Source: Norana najaformis (Eukaryota; Annelida; Clitellata; Crassiclitellata; Hormogastridae). Taken from it: 64,000 nucleotides of DNA. A model generated the notes under the pieces. The model searched no databases, was not told where the DNA came from, and worked only from the letters and a program-made list of their open reading frames with translations. Position 1 is the first letter of the stretch. Every line of letters starts with the position of its first letter. Shown here piece by piece: positions 1 to 13,800 of this stretch. The DNA is taken from assembly GCA_964023275.1 (NCBI GenBank), contig OZ029916.1:13756607-13820606 (forward strand), given 5' to 3'. The position numbers and the translations under genes are program-made.

Positions 1-96
1 GACTTTACAGTGGAAGCCTACCATACCATTGGAAGCTTATCTGCCAAATTTACTAAACTAGGGATGGATTTTTTGATAGAAGAACAAGGGCAGAGG

Positions 97-513
97 AGAA
101 GCTAAGCTAAGAATTGTATCACCACTTTTGGGATCCAGGATAAAGTCCTAAAGATGAGGACCAATCAGAAATAAACACTTATCTCTTACTAGCAGCATCC
201 CAGCAGGGCAGAAACTAACTCAAAGGATAGTCAGATGCTAGATTTCAAACACAGCAGACACGACAGTCTACAGCGTTGGTCAGACGATTGTTTGGATAGT
301 ATAGCTTCTAGGTTCATCATGGCTAATGTTCTCATTCTGTGTAATGTAACTCAAGTAATCTAGTATGTATTCAGATGGATGTTCAGGTTCGAAAGACATT
401 CAGTGTGGAAGGACAATGTATATAGTGGAACAGACCTATCTGATAGATATGTGATGCTTAAGTTTAAACCAGGAGAAGACATCCTGAAATTTTTTTAAAC
501 ATTGTCCTAAATA
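97..513. repeat. Direct repeat copy A (~415 bp), partner at 3491-3904
   Basis: This segment is repeated in the same orientation about 3.4 kb downstream, with scattered substitutions and small indels and roughly 90% identity by eye. Shared landmarks in order are AGCTAAGCTAAGAAT, AATCAGAAATAAACACTTAT, GCAGGGCAGAAACTAACTCA, GTTGGTCAGACGATTGTTTG and TCTGATAGATATGTGATGC. I see no TG...CA ends, primer-binding site or polypurine tract, so an LTR pair is unsupported. It could equally be two fragments of one dispersed repeat, since minus-strand LINE sequence lies just before copy B. Confidence 0.8.
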
Positions 514-535
514 GCTAGGTGTAATTGTAATCTTT

Positions 536-737
536 GTCCATGGAGCGATTTTCAAATTTTAAGGCTGAGGTGACGGGAGGGCAGAGAAGGGTTAGGATAG
601 GAGTGAGTTGAACAGAGTGGTAGGATTGTAAATAACTAACGAAGATAGGAGGGTTGGGAGGATAGAAATGTGTTATAGGTAAGGGATAGGACTGCGTACT
701 CTATTCATTCAGATGTTTTAAGCCAGTGAAGTGTAAC
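536..737 (-). repeat. LINE family 2 fragment (CR1/L2 type)
   Basis: The segment matches, in the same orientation, the inner part of the copy at 16574-17140. Shared words are TGGAGCGATTT, GAGGTGACGGGAGGGC, CGAAGATAGGAGGGTTGGGA and TTTAAGCCAGTG. Read on the minus strand, the plus-strand counterparts at 51285 and 55640 encode the end of a reverse-transcriptase ORF containing a PPLWNKLP-type motif. Both element ends are missing here. Confidence 0.75.
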
Positions 738-745
738 TCTGGTTA

Positions 746-1984
746 GCAGAGAATTGTGATATGTGCTCAGTTTTGTTTTGAATACATATTTCCCCTCAGT
801 CTGATTGTTTGCCAGTAATTAAGACAGAGATATGCAAGGGCACTTTAAACAGAAATGAGTTTTGACAAATGGTTTAAATTTCAGTACTGCTAATAGTTAT
901 AATTGCCCTATGTTGAATCTTCAGTGTTGCTGAAACGTGTTTTAACATGGTTCTATTTTACTTTGCAAGGAATTTGGATTTGTTTCTTATATGAGGCAAA
1001 GGACAGTATTTGTCTGACAACATAAGCCTAACTTGCCTACCTTTTCTAAGTTTTATCTGGATTTTTGATGATTTCCGCCATAATAAAATGTAGTTGTATA
1101 TAACAATTATGAATTCTATGCATTTCTACTCTGTGCTGTTTGACAATACACAGTATCTGATTTAGAGTTGGATTTGAATCTTTATTTCATATTCCAGTTT
1201 GTTTGACTTTGCGTGGTGTTTTGTTTTCTCCAGTAGGCCAACTTCTTATGGAAGGACTTTGTAGAATTTATGTAATGTGTATCATTCTGCAGATTGTTTA
1301 TCATGTTCAGTCCACAATTCTCAGAGTGAATCCTCATGGCATTTGATGGAAACTGTTCTGGGCAGTTAAAATGATGTTGCTGGTAATCAAATATTATCAT
1401 ATGATAAATTTGTTTTTTCACTTCAGAGAATGTGCAATAAAGATTACTTTTCCACAACTGAAACTTCAGAAGCAGATTATTGAAATTTCTGAAAGTTATT
1501 GCATGGCTTCATGTATCATTGTACCATATGTAGTTGGATAACTTAGTTTTCAACTAACTTTTGTGTGGAAAAACACTTTTATTAAAGTGTCTTACATATA
1601 TAAGATCTTTCAAATTCTGTTAACAGTTTGTTGTCAGTCATACTGGCAGCCTGTATGGCTGTATGCTTTATGCTTGCTAAGTTTGGTCAGGAACACAATC
1701 TTAAGAACCTATTTTCTTATTTATTTTCTGGTAAAACATTCACATTTCTTTGTTTTGTAATTTATTCTCAGTAAGAATCTTCTGTTTTTCTCAAGATTTT
1801 CTCATTATTCTATGTTTATTATTCTTGATCAGTGAGATTTGGGACCTGAGTACCGTCGTTGATATATATCCTTGAGAAAAGATAAAGCATGGCTTGCAAG
1901 ACAATTACGCATAAGCATTAAGATCTTCCCACATGAAACTGAGCATATGCCCAAACCTAGGTATTCTTCCAATCAGCCAATCCA
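746..1984. other. Intergenic stretch, nothing recognised
   Basis: AT-rich sequence downstream of POLR1E. ORFs are short, without domain-like composition or splice support. I see no repeat shared with the rest of the window. Confidence 0.5.
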
Positions 1985-2945
1985 CAGCATTTAAACAGAT
2001 TGTACCTGATTAATGCAGGATATAGTTAGGCCTGTCTTAATGGCGTTGCCATAGTCAACACTGGTGCACATGAATAGGCACATGGGGTTGTGGCTGCTCG
2101 AGTTTTTTGTGAACAGTCTTATTGTGTGAATATGACGCAAGTGAAAGAAGCATGTTTGATATGCACTCTTCATATTCTAGTTTATCCTTGTTGGCTTGGA
2201 CATGCACAAACCTTGTGGGTAAGTAGTCTTCAGCGAGAGGTTGACAATGGATATAAAAAAATGGGCCCAATACAGCATTCATTTAGAAGAGAGGTAGGAA
2301 TGAGGTCCAAAGTACATTGCTTATCAGGAGACGAGAAAATGAACTTAAGAATCTCAACCAGAGTTGTTTGTTGGAGTATGCTTAAGCTAAGAACCACTGG
2401 AGGCGATTTTAGGGCATGATAGGCCAGCAAAGTACAAGTAGTAAATTTGAGTCTGAGAGTCAAGATCTTGTCTGAGAGGAAGCAGAAGTTAAACTCAAAG
2501 AACCTGTTGATACAACAAGGGCACTGAAGATATAGCTGATGCCAGGAGGCTGCTCACCAGCTTTTATAATGCATTTGCTGCAGTGCAAGATCTTCTTAAC
2601 ACCATAAAAACCATGGGGAAGAACAGCTTTCACATACAAGACTAGTATTTGGATTTGGCTGCTGAGAACAATTCAACACTAGTGCTCAAATTTGAGGAGA
2701 TGATAAGGCAAATGGGAGTTTTTGCCAGCAACATTTCAAGCCGGGTGAGCAGCCTTCTGACAGCAGCTATATCTGAGCTGTACCAGGACTGGGAAGGGCC
2801 TTATATGCTAAATAGAAATGTGCTTATTATTCAAGATTTCAGATAGTTTTTTTTTAGTTGGGCAGCAAGGTCGCAAGCTGTCTGTAATGGGCATTACCCA
2901 AAGAGGGAGGCAAGAATGTCAACTTTGAAGGTTGAAACATTACAT
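1985..2945 (-). mobile_element. Decayed CR1/L2-type LINE (family 1), RT region
   Basis: On the minus strand, short disrupted frames give reverse-transcriptase landmarks: NAVLGPFFYI near 2275 (the family's GSVLGPLLF block) and VDYGNAIKTGL near 2040 (the family's RxDYCNALLxGLP block). The DNA also aligns with the minus-strand element at 18255-19840; for example, TCAAATTTGAGGAGA at 2687 pairs with TTAAATTTGAGGAGA there, and AGTTGGGCAGCAAG is in both. It is broken by many stops and indels, so it is an old copy. The 3' end is not visible. Confidence 0.65.
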
Positions 2946-3490
2946 TTTTTCTAGGGGCAGCAACTAAAGTAAGAGTAAGCATAAGGTGGCTTATGATAAA
3001 AGAAGCATGAGTAACAATTGCAGTGTAGTTAGACAGATATGACTTGGAAGATATATTTATGACAGCAGAAGAGTTGGACTGGGTTATAAATACTTTGCCC
3101 ATGTCATCAGTTAAGAAAGATATATCTGAAATAATCGGAGTAGATAAGCAAATATAAAAAAGCTGCTCTAAAGTATTGCATAGTAAGTGCCAAAGAAGTT
3201 AGTTTTAATCAGCCATTGAGGGAGGAGGAGGCAGCCCTGACATTAAGAAAGACAGCACATGTAGCCAACATTTGGAGAGGATTCACAGACTTCAGACTTC
3301 TTGTAATAGCATGGCCTGCTCACTCAGCTTGAGGGCTGCTTAACTAAGCAGTGATGTTACACCAGGTAGCACAACAAGGTAGTCTGTGGTAGAACCATGG
3401 CTCACCAGGAAAGCAGTCTGTTGACTACGGCTGAGAGGCACGGTTCACCTAGGTGGAGCAGACTGTTCAAGATCTGCTGGCTAAGCACAG

Positions 3491-3904
3491 CAGAAGCTAA
3501 GCTAAGAATGGTATCACCACTTTTTTGGGATTCAGGATAAAGTCCTAAGGATGAGGATCAATCAGAAATAAACACTTATCTCTTAGTAGCATCCCAGCAG
3601 GGCAGAAACTAACTCAAGGGATAGAGTCAGATGCTAGATTTCAAACAGTACCGACAACACAATCTATAGCGTTGGTCAGACGATTGTTTGGGTAGTATGA
3701 GCTGTAGGTTCATTATGTCTAATGTTCTCATTCTGTGTAATGTAGTAGCTCAAGCAATCTAGTATGTATTCGGATGGATGTTCACGTTCGAAATACATTC
3801 AGTGTAGAATGACAATATATCTAGTAGAACAGACTATCTGATAGATATGTGATGCTTAAATTTAAACCAGAAGACACCCTGAAAATTTTTTAAACATCCT
3901 AAAT
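3491..3904. repeat. Direct repeat copy B, partner at 97-513
   Basis: Second copy of the ~415-bp segment described at 97-513, in the same orientation. Homology ends near CATCCTAAAT, as in copy A. The sequence before each copy differs. Confidence 0.8.
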
Positions 3905-4129
3905 ATTGATGTATAACTTGAAAGCAGATATTGAACTTTAAATTTCTCGTTATTATAAGTTCAGAAGAAATCAAGAATTCAAGGAGTGACTGGAATTCTG
4001 GGAAAAGTCAAAGAGAAAAGAAGAGATGACAGTAAACATTGAAAAAGGTGAGCTTCTCCAACTTTCAGTGCCCTGGATAGAAATGCTTTTAAATGGCTTT
4101 GGGGTCAGAATAGGTGAAGACAAGCAAGT

Positions 4130-4665
4130 TGGAGGTTTTTGAGGCCTTTACTTATCATGGCAGCCAGACAGTGCCTAGGAGTTCCAGCGAACAAGAGATC
4201 AAATGCTGAATTGCTATCATCAGATCCTGCATGGTCTCCCTGGATAAAAACATCATGCACTCTACAAATAAGATGAACACTAAACTACAGCTCTACAGAC
4301 TGTTCGTGCTGACAGTACTTCTTTACTGCTGTGGAGTGGTTGACCACAGAGGCCCCCAGAAACTTGACACCTTCTGGTATGTGGAGCCTCCGGATAATAA
4401 TTCCAGATTTGCTACTCAAGACTGTGTGCACAACCTTGCAACAGGAGAACAGTGATGGCTTCAGTTTCTACCACTGTCCAAAAACACAGACTGAGCTTCT
4501 TTGGGGACGTCACTTTCGCTCCAGAAGATGAGTACCCCTGAAGATCCATGTGGGCCGAAATTAATAAGCCCCCAAAAGATTGGAGAAGGCCAAGTGGTCG
4601 ACCTAGGAGTAGGCCCTACTTGAACTAGTCGTGTAGATGGATCTGAGTCTCAATTCAGACTAAAA
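4130..4665 (+). mobile_element. RTE-like LINE fragment, C-terminal coding remains
   Basis: Frames on the plus strand recall the C-terminal region of RTE-like polyproteins. LFVLTVLLYCCGVV resembles the family pattern of a VLLYGCE-type block, then an EAPRNLTPSGMWSLR piece resembles the DAFDMWSLRRI block, and finally TQTELLWGRHF, followed by VPLKIHVG, resembles the RLGLFGHV region. Compare YGCESW and [10 protein letters not shown] in the intact element at 44819-48250. Frameshifts and stops show decay, and only the 3' part is present. Confidence 0.65.
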
Positions 4666-4853
4666 GACAGCTAATAAGTTTTTATATATCTTTTTCATGG
4701 CATCACAACCTTGTTCAAATGAAGTAAAAGTTTTAATTTAAAACTCAAATTGTTCAATCTGTTCAGATTTACTGTTTTAGCCATAGGGTTTACAGATTCA
4801 GGTAAAATCCTAGGAGAGTTACTGGCACACTGCAATGACAGTTCTCTGCAAGC

Positions 4854-7800
4854 TTATGTCAACTTTCGTTTCTGTCCTCTTGGCGGCCTAGCTTTTGGGA
4901 ATGTCAGTGGAGTTGTCAGGACGGCTTTCATTATGCAGATCTCACCTTTGTTAGCCGTCATAACTTTGCAACCCAGCTGTTCAAAATAAACTCTCAATCT
5001 AAAACAAAAAAGTTGTGTAATTGCACATTTATCATTTGCCAATTTCATCAGCGTTATTATTATGACGTGTGATGTTTTTTAGCTAATATATCGGAAATGA
5101 TTAACAATTACAAAGCTATCCACACAATTTACATAATTTCACTCAACAAATTGAGTTTAAAACATCCATTTTATCAGTTAACACACAAACCAAGAAAAAC
5201 AAAATAATGCGTACTTTCTTCCTGTGTCATCTTCAAGAATCGTGAAATCCAGTGTAAAGTCACTGATGATGAGAGCAATAACACACAGGTGCAGCAGAAG
5301 TTTGTCTTTCAGTTCTTTTGGAACATATCTACAAGTAAACAACAGAAACTGTTAATAGCGGTGTCATTGAGCACATGGAGGCCCAGGCACCTGCTTGACA
5401 GACTTTGACTTAGGCCAAACAGTGCATATAAGGATTCACAAGTCGCCCATTGGACGACTGTTTTGTTATCCAGTGATGAACTGACAGACAGTGTAGTACC
5501 TGCTAAGAATGGACTCAAGTACATTGGCGTGTCCCTTTCTGAAGCATTGCCGTTTCCACATGTTCCTAGCCGTCACTATTCTGGGCTCGTCCAAACTTCA
5601 GAGGGCACAGGTTGGACTCAATCACTCGTGACCATGTGCCATAAGGGCATCCAATCGGTCTCTATCAACCTCTTGGGGGCTAGATATCATATCTTACAGA
5701 ACTCTGGCATGGTTCTATTTGCTGTCAATACACGAGATGTATCCAAACAGCTGAAGCCTCCTCGTCTGTATCATTTCCAACACTGGATGTGCAAGAAACC
5801 CAGGCCACATTTTAACAAAATTCTGGCACATCTCCCTGTTAACAGTAAAATGAGATAACAACAATCCAACTCTGTTCTACCTAACTTAGCATAACCCTCA
5901 ACATAAAATTGTAAATTTTTAAAGAGAAAGTCTACTTTTATATTTGCAACAATTGTAGCCAAACTGTAATAATTTTAAGTAAACTGGAAATTTACACTGT
6001 CGGTCGTCCTGGTGTAGTCTTTGTAAATTCAGCTAAAACTTTTTGCTTTATCTGGTGTGGAAACTCTGTTGGCAGGGAGTCTAAAGCCACAAAGAATAAC
6101 AATTGTATGACACACATAACTATATTTATGCAGCTATTATCCTGAGGTAATAACGAGAACAAATCACACAGAAAATAAAATAAAATGCAAAGAAAATGTG
6201 CAGAAGCTGTGTGAAACTTCTTTTCAGGAACTAAAAGCGGGTATAGTGAAATACTGTTCAATCATGCTACATGAAATGTAATCTTTAGACTTCCATAACA
6301 CCATTACTACAATGCCAAGGCATTGGTCGATGGCTGCTTCAAGTACAAATGTAATCAAAAATCATAATCCATTGCAACAGCCAGGTCGAATTTCGAAAGG
6401 TGCAGTTACAAAATATTTCAAATCTCACACAATTTAAAAAATTTGTTTAACTTCTTTCAATGTTAGATTCAGCACATATTTTGCTATAACTTTTATGCAG
6501 ATAGGTTTCACATGAAATTTGCTTATGTGAAGTGCCTTTAAGAAGTTCTTATAAAAGTTCTGTACAAATGTTTGGTTCTATACACATATACATATATAAA
6601 TAATGAGTGGGAATTAGAACAAGTGATAATGTACTAAAAAACCTATAACAAATTTACTCACTCTTATGTTTCCAATCAGCAGCTTTTAAACGCCATGCAA
6701 AAAACAGGATGTGAAAATACATAAGTAATTCACTTCTTTTTATGCGTTCTTCTCCACTTGTAGGAAGGAAATCAAGATATTTTAGAACAAAACCTGAATA
6801 ACTGCAGAAAAAAGTAACATCCTTAATTACTTAGCCAAGGCATACTGAAGTGAGTAAACATTTAAAACAAAGAAAAACTATAATACTATAGCTGATACTG
6901 GTGGCACTGATTTTCAACAGAAAGCTCAAAATTTAGATATCCTAGTTTAAATTTGTCTAGTACAGATAATTGCTCTGACGTTAAAACATATCTTAAGTAA
7001 CACTGAACTTTCTTAACAAAATTTAACATAATCACCATTCTCTGTACATTGTACAAACAGTCTTCTGCAGTCTTAGTATGAAAAAAGCGTGGCTTAAACA
7101 CAGAGAAACCAAAGTATTGTCCCAAAAAATGAATAAATCGCAAACAAAAAGAAATAATAACAGAAAATAGTAATAATGAATAAATTTACGTTTTATTTCT
7201 TCGCCATTCCTCAATCTGGATGCGATTAGAGTTGATGAAGACCTGAGCAGGAGCAAACAGGGAATTCATTTCAGCTTCAGTTAACACTGCAAATAAAAGG
7301 TCATGCAAACAAACTGAATTTTAAAAGACTATGAATGCAAAGAATTTAAGTCCTACAAACAGCCAAAAAAACTATAGTCTGACCAAATGATGGTTTTTAT
7401 CACATATGCCAAATTGTGAGTGTGTAAAGTCTGAAATTAGCAACTACTTACTTATTAGGATTAGTGTAGGCATCATCTTTACTGTCTTTTGTCAACTGTC
7501 TACCTTTCTGGAACACTTTACAATCTACAGTTTCATCTGGAGTGGCTCAACCTCATCATCAGTAAAACGTACCCTACTTGACTTCTTCCTTCTTTTACAA
7601 GTTTTCCTTAATTAAACTTTAATCACAAAATATTTAGAACACAAAATATATAACAATGTATAGAGTCATGAAAATAAAAAACTTACAATCTGATATCAGA
7701 TACACATCCTGCGGACGTGTAGCATCGATGTGATATGGTGGAAGGTAGCTGACTGCAGGTTGTCCTTGGGAAAAGAGAACAATTCTTTCATTCACAAACT

Positions 7801-10800
7801 AATCAACTTTTACTAAATATTCAACGAAGTCTCAATCATATTTTTTCACTGTGCAGTAAATCTGAATACTTTTGCGAACAAAAACAGAAGCCTGGAGGCC
7901 ACAAGTCTAGACCACTCCAGAACATCACATCCGTTAGAGGTCCACAAATATACTTTTACAAAGATATCTCAAAAAGATACTGAAGAGATTCTTTGTAGAA
8001 AATATGTACACAGGGCAGCTTTGCTAACTCATGGGCCCATATCTTGTGAGAGGAAAAGATTGAGAAAATCAGGCTATTTTGAATCATAAAAAATCACTCA
8101 CTTCTAAATTTACCCTGGAATAGATTAAAAAGACAAACATCACTAGATCTTAGCTCGCTCACTTACAATCATACTACACAAAACTAAAATAATGTCATTT
8201 TCTAACAGTTAGGTCAAAACCATAGTTAATGAACTTAATGAACTGAAACAACATGAAAGTTTTGCTCAAACTCAGTGACACAGTTGTCTCACCAGTTAAA
8301 ATACTTAAAGCTGACACAGCCTCTGAGTCATCAACTGCTTTAACAAAATCAACTTCAACTGTATCTTGAGATGCCAAGGCATTTCGTTGCCGAGTTCTAA
8401 CCAAACGATGCCCTTTGGAACTTCCAAATGATTCTACAAGGCCTTCAGCCTAAACAAGAAAATTATCTGTGTAAGTAGTTTTCTGAAAATGTGCTAGCTT
8501 TTAGCAAGAAAAGTAATTCACAGGCTTGCATTTGTCAGTAATCTTATAGAAAATGTTAACTAATATTTGTCAAATTTGTATCACCTTTCTAGTTGCTTTT
8601 CACAAATATAAAGTTAACAATAAAATTTACACCATTTTGCAAAACATAAGCCAGTAGACTATGCAGTACATTCTATTGTTATCACAATTGTGGTCATAAT
8701 TAAACCAAATGTTGAAAATGAAGCAAATAATTAAACTAAAAATATTACAAGATTGTCCAAATATGTCTGGTAGTTGCAAAAGCTGGTTCAGTTAGTACAT
8801 ATCATAATCGCAAAGTTACACAGCCATTCTCAGATTTATCTCTCGGCTACTGAATGGACTCACCCTGGGATTGGTATGCACACTGACTTTGCTTAGTAGT
8901 GACTGTCAACTGATGCCTTTGGCATTATTACAATGATGCTACTGAAGTTCCTGGATTATTATTAACATTAATATTTTGGACTCTGTAAAACGAAGGTAAT
9001 ATGCTTATTTACATGCCCCTAAAGAAACTCCTTGGAAGGACTCCATGGTCCACAGGCTAAAGGATCTTCTCCGAGAACCACAAATACAACCGCAGCAATC
9101 CAACAAGAGGACATTATTTGAACTTTGCAATTTCTATTGCTGCCACTTGCACAATCCAGTGTCAGTCATCTTCTGCAGATGTAACTACAGAGTTTGGCCA
9201 GCATACCAAGAAAGGCTGCTTTCACAAAATTCCACCTTCAGCAGCAGCTTTTAATGATCCCAGCCCACAGAATCCAGTCAGACACAAGAAGGAAGACTTG
9301 CCACTGATATGACAATTGAATCTAATCTAATCTAATATAATCTGACAACTTCGACAGCACTGTTAGCATAAAACATACAACATCAATCAGAGTCAGCCAA
9401 CATTAATGATGCACTGTATCCTAAAGATATGACATAGTGTAACATAACCTGCAGATCTGCAAGCAAAGAGCATCAGCTACCTAGAGACAGCTACCTGTTG
9501 AAAGATAGTCACTGTCCAGCACTTATATTATTGTAATTGTAATCACAAATTTGAACACCATCTCTTCAAGAGGAACTCCTCAGCGGCACTCCCAATCTAA
9601 CAATACACAATTATGATCAGACAGAATGACTCTAAAGTGCTTTAAAAAAAGAGACAAAGAAAGGCCATGATATTTTGGGATGGGTTGTCCAAAAGATGGA
9701 CCAACTACAGCGAATCTTCTCCACTGCACTGTGGAAGTTCGGGCCAGAGGGACAACCAGGTCATCTTGTGCAGCAGAGCAAAGGAATCTGTGGCCAGGAA
9801 TAAATTAGACCATAGATATCGCAAAATTGAAAGAAAGTTGAGATAACAAGCCGAGATCCCACTTCTCTTGTGAGCAAAGATGAAAGTTAACATTTTCAAC
9901 ATGTATTACAGGGAAGATGCCACACATCAGAAATGCAGACTGGCATAGAGTCTCACCTGTTCTCGATATGACGGCTTTTTCTCTTCTACAGCCTCTGTAT
10001 CATTAGTTTCTGTTTCTACCTTCTTACTCTCTGCAAAAATATTTGAGACATTCAAACACAAGAAAGGGCATTTTACTATAATATATCAGGCCACATTCCT
10101 GGATAAAAATCCTGGACAGAATTTAAAGAATTTACAATACCTCAACATCAGAAGACCTCTAACCATTACCCATCTGATCATTTGCTTAAAGATATTCAAT
10201 GCTTTTCAATGAAAACTGCACTCACACAGATTTGGTTTAAATATGGATATATCTCACTATCAATTGACCATGGCCTATTAAGTCAAAATTAAATTATCAC
10301 ATTCTACTATCTTTAGTAAAGTCCATTTAAGATCATGATTTTCTTATGAATGTACTTTGTAGCTTTGCAATCACCACTAAATACATGTCAGTGGATGACT
10401 AACAAATGAATTAATAATTAACAAAAAATTACAATCTAAATACATGTCAGTGGATGACTAACAAATGAATTAACAATTAACAAAAATTTACAATCTAAAT
10501 ACATGTCAGTGGATGACTATCAAATGAATTAACAATTAACAAAAATTTACAATCTAAATACATGTCAGTGGATGACTAACAAATGAATTAACAATTAACA
10601 AAAATTTACAATCTAAATACATTTCAGTGGATGACTATCAAATGAATTAACAATTAACAAAAAATTACAATCTAAATACATGTCAGTGGATGACTATCAA
10701 ATGAATTAACAATTAACAAAAATTTACAATCTAAATACATGTCAGTGGATGACTAACAAATGAATTAACAATTAACAAAAATTTACAATCTAAATACATG

Positions 10801-13800
10801 TCAGTGGATGACTAACAAATGAATTAACAATTAACAAAAATTTACAATCTAAATACATGTCAGTGGATGACTATCAAATGAATTAACAATTAACAAAAAT
10901 TTACAATCTAAATACATGTCAGTGGATGACTATCAAATGAATTAACAATTAACAAAAATTTACAATCTAAATACATGTCAGTGGATGGCTAACAAATGAA
11001 TTAACAATTAACAAAAATTTACAATTTTGATCAACTCAAAAAAGTTGCAAAAAGTTAAACACATTTCAAGCATTATGAAAACCAAAGTACTGACTGTGTG
11101 AAAAGTCTGCATACAGTTCAAACATTTTTATATGCGTTGCCTTTTGTTGCATGTTTTCGTCTGTTATCCATTCCCTGTTAAAATGAAAAATTTCCTGCAA
11201 CTAGTCCTCAATACATCAGCCACAACATACAGCACATTATGATAAACTAAAACAGCTAACAAGAAATAAATGTAGGAATAAATCTAGACATTAGCATAAA
11301 ATACCTGAAATCTGTCTTAGTTTTTATTTAAATTATTGTGTTTGTGCATGGCTGGAAGGCAGCAGGAGGTTAGAAATAGCCATGGTGAAATTATCTCCAG
11401 TAACTGAGACCGCCTTTTAAAACCTATCACAAAGATCACAGACATCTTGCTGAGGTACCACACACATGAATCACAAAGATCACAGACATCTTGCTGAAGT
11501 ACCTCACACATGCTGTGTGGGACAAGACCGCATTTTAAAACCTATCACAAAGGTCACAGACATCTTGCTGAAGTACCTCACACATGCTGTGTGGGACAAG
11601 ACCGCATTTTAAAACCTATCACAAAGGTCACAGACATCTTGCTGAAGTACCTCACACATGCTGTGTGGGACAAGTTAGTTTTACATGTAACAGGACATAC
11701 GAAATGGCCAGTGCATGTATAAGGCGAGACACCACTGTAAGCGTAAAAGCAGTTAACAGGACGCTTATACAGCACCTTTGCGACATGTTTACTCAAACAG
11801 CTGACTGCCAAGCCTTCCCTTGTAGAACGTGCAAAGGTCCAGAAAATGGAAAATTTTCCATTCTTATTACTAACAACCCAACTCAGCTAAGTATGTTACT
11901 CCTGCCCCATGTTGTGCTGGAAAAGCATGCTAGACCGTTTTCAATTTCTAATATTGATTATGGGAGAGCACAGCTGAAGGTAAGTTTTCTGTCTCACAGG
12001 CAGCAAGCACTTCAACCTGAAGTTACAGAGCTTCAGGCTGAAGGTTCTGTTACACTGAAGCTTCAGGAAGTTATGAAGGTTCATAAAGTGGATATTACAG
12101 ATATCTGGTCTAAGTTTGTCAGACATTGTCAGTATCTATGCAGCACCAAAAAAATTTGCATCACAATTACATCAAAATGCAGAGCTTCAACTAGGAGCAC
12201 TTCCAAAAGGAATTTCAGACTCCATGCCCTCCAGATTACTAACACGTAATGAAGCTTAAAATACATCTGACTGCTCTCACTGAGATATGCTGCTTCATTT
12301 CGAAATCATCTTCTTGCTATAGATTAAAGTCAAGTCCTAATGTGACTCTAATCGCCGTATATTAAATTTAAAACATTAAATAACTCTTGAAAAATATGGA
12401 TGACTGTATTATAAGAAAAATTTAAATGTCTTCTTAAAACTGAATCATATGGTCTGGACCATGAACTTCAGCCAGTCAAAATTTCTGGAGCTCCACCCAA
12501 AAAGTTTGAATAGTCATGCTTTAAAAAGTACTCAGACATTGCCTTAAATTTCTTCATTTTCACATAATTAGAAAAATTTACAAATATTAACAAACTGTGT
12601 ATTCTCAATGGCTAAAAGCCATCTACCTGGAATGGTCTTCCCTAGATCTGCATCACGAGGGCAGGGGCCCAAGCTGCATTTTTTTCTTAATGTTTGAAAA
12701 CTGTCTTCCCCAAGGCTTGGCAGTGACCTCTTATGGGTAGATATCTTGAAGAGGCACTATAAATTTTTACTGCACATGGAAACTGTTTTCTTGGGCTCAA
12801 AGCAAACACAACTAAATCCATGAAACCCAACAATCCTAAAACTCCTTTATTCTCGAACTGCACTGTGCTAATGACTTACATCTTGTAATACTGAGATGTT
12901 TCCGAACCAGCAGGATTACTGACATAACGTAGTCCTTCACCCTCAGCTATCTGTGGTTTGAAGAATCAAAGTTTTTGTGATTACTTTTCTAGCAAATCAA
13001 GTTCCACTTGCCTTTACAGCTACTGTAGCATTAATCCAAAAAGCACAAAACAGCTATTGACATCAATATGCATTATTCACATTCTTTAAAGACTTGCAAA
13101 ATGCAGCAAAACTGTCTTGTACACATCTTTTTATTCTTCTTTACTAAAATTAATAAAATAATTGTAATCACATGTGTACTGAAAGAAAGATTGTTTGTGA
13201 GTCCTGCACTGCCAAAGGGTCACCAGTGAACACAAATCTTCTTTCAGTATTCCGGTGGCGAGCGGTGCTATTGATAAGTGGCTTAATCTTTGGGGGTCTT
13301 TAGGCCTTTCACAGCACAAGGGTTCTTGGATGGATCTGTCTGACCGTAAAGAGATGTAACAACGATTATTTCTTTCATACGTATATTACAAGTATGTACA
13401 CCATATTTACAGCAACATCAGAGTAACATCAGAGTCAAATGATTCGCATCGGTCTGCTTAACTTCGTGCGCCCATTTATGAGATGCAGTATTATTTTATT
13501 TCTGGTCTCCAGACCTAACGCCTGCTCAATCATTATCCAGCGAATGCCTTCTTCGCTTGGCACCCTTGCTTAACTTTCCCCTCCGTCTGTCAATCATCCA
13601 ACTTCTCTTTTCGCCATCTGAGCAGTGTCCCTCTGCTCCACCTCTCTCTTTCTCTCTGTCCGTATGCCTGTCTCTCATTTGCCTCCACCTGTCAATCATG
13701 GGCATCCTATCCACCTCGTTTTGTGCATGTTAATGATAGCATCATCTAACTGTTCCTCAGTATTCCGTACAAATTAATTACACAAACACATAAGGCTAAA

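Noticed and set aside
2090-2419. 109-codon plus-strand ORF
   Set aside because: The minus strand here carries RT remains, so the plus frame is an antisense shadow.
97-3904. LTR pair of a retrovirus-like element
   Set aside because: The direct repeats lack recognisable LTR termini, primer-binding site and polypurine tract, and the spacer contains LINE rather than gag-pol-like remains.
5463-5858. 131-codon plus-strand ORF
   Set aside because: The opposite strand carries better LINE C-terminal similarity. The ORF has no domain-like features.
7005-7064. Extra POLR1E exon after CTGCAG near 7065
   Set aside because: Its phase does not join to exon 9, whereas exon 8 joins directly to exon 9 in phase and matches the family without a gap.
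10378-11029. CRISPR-like array
   Set aside because: The units are contiguous 59-bp tandem repeats with no variable spacers, inside a eukaryotic intron.
11584-12249. A 221-codon protein-coding gene
   Set aside because: It starts inside a 74-bp tandem array and overlaps a dispersed repeat whose second copy does not keep the frame. No domain was recognised.
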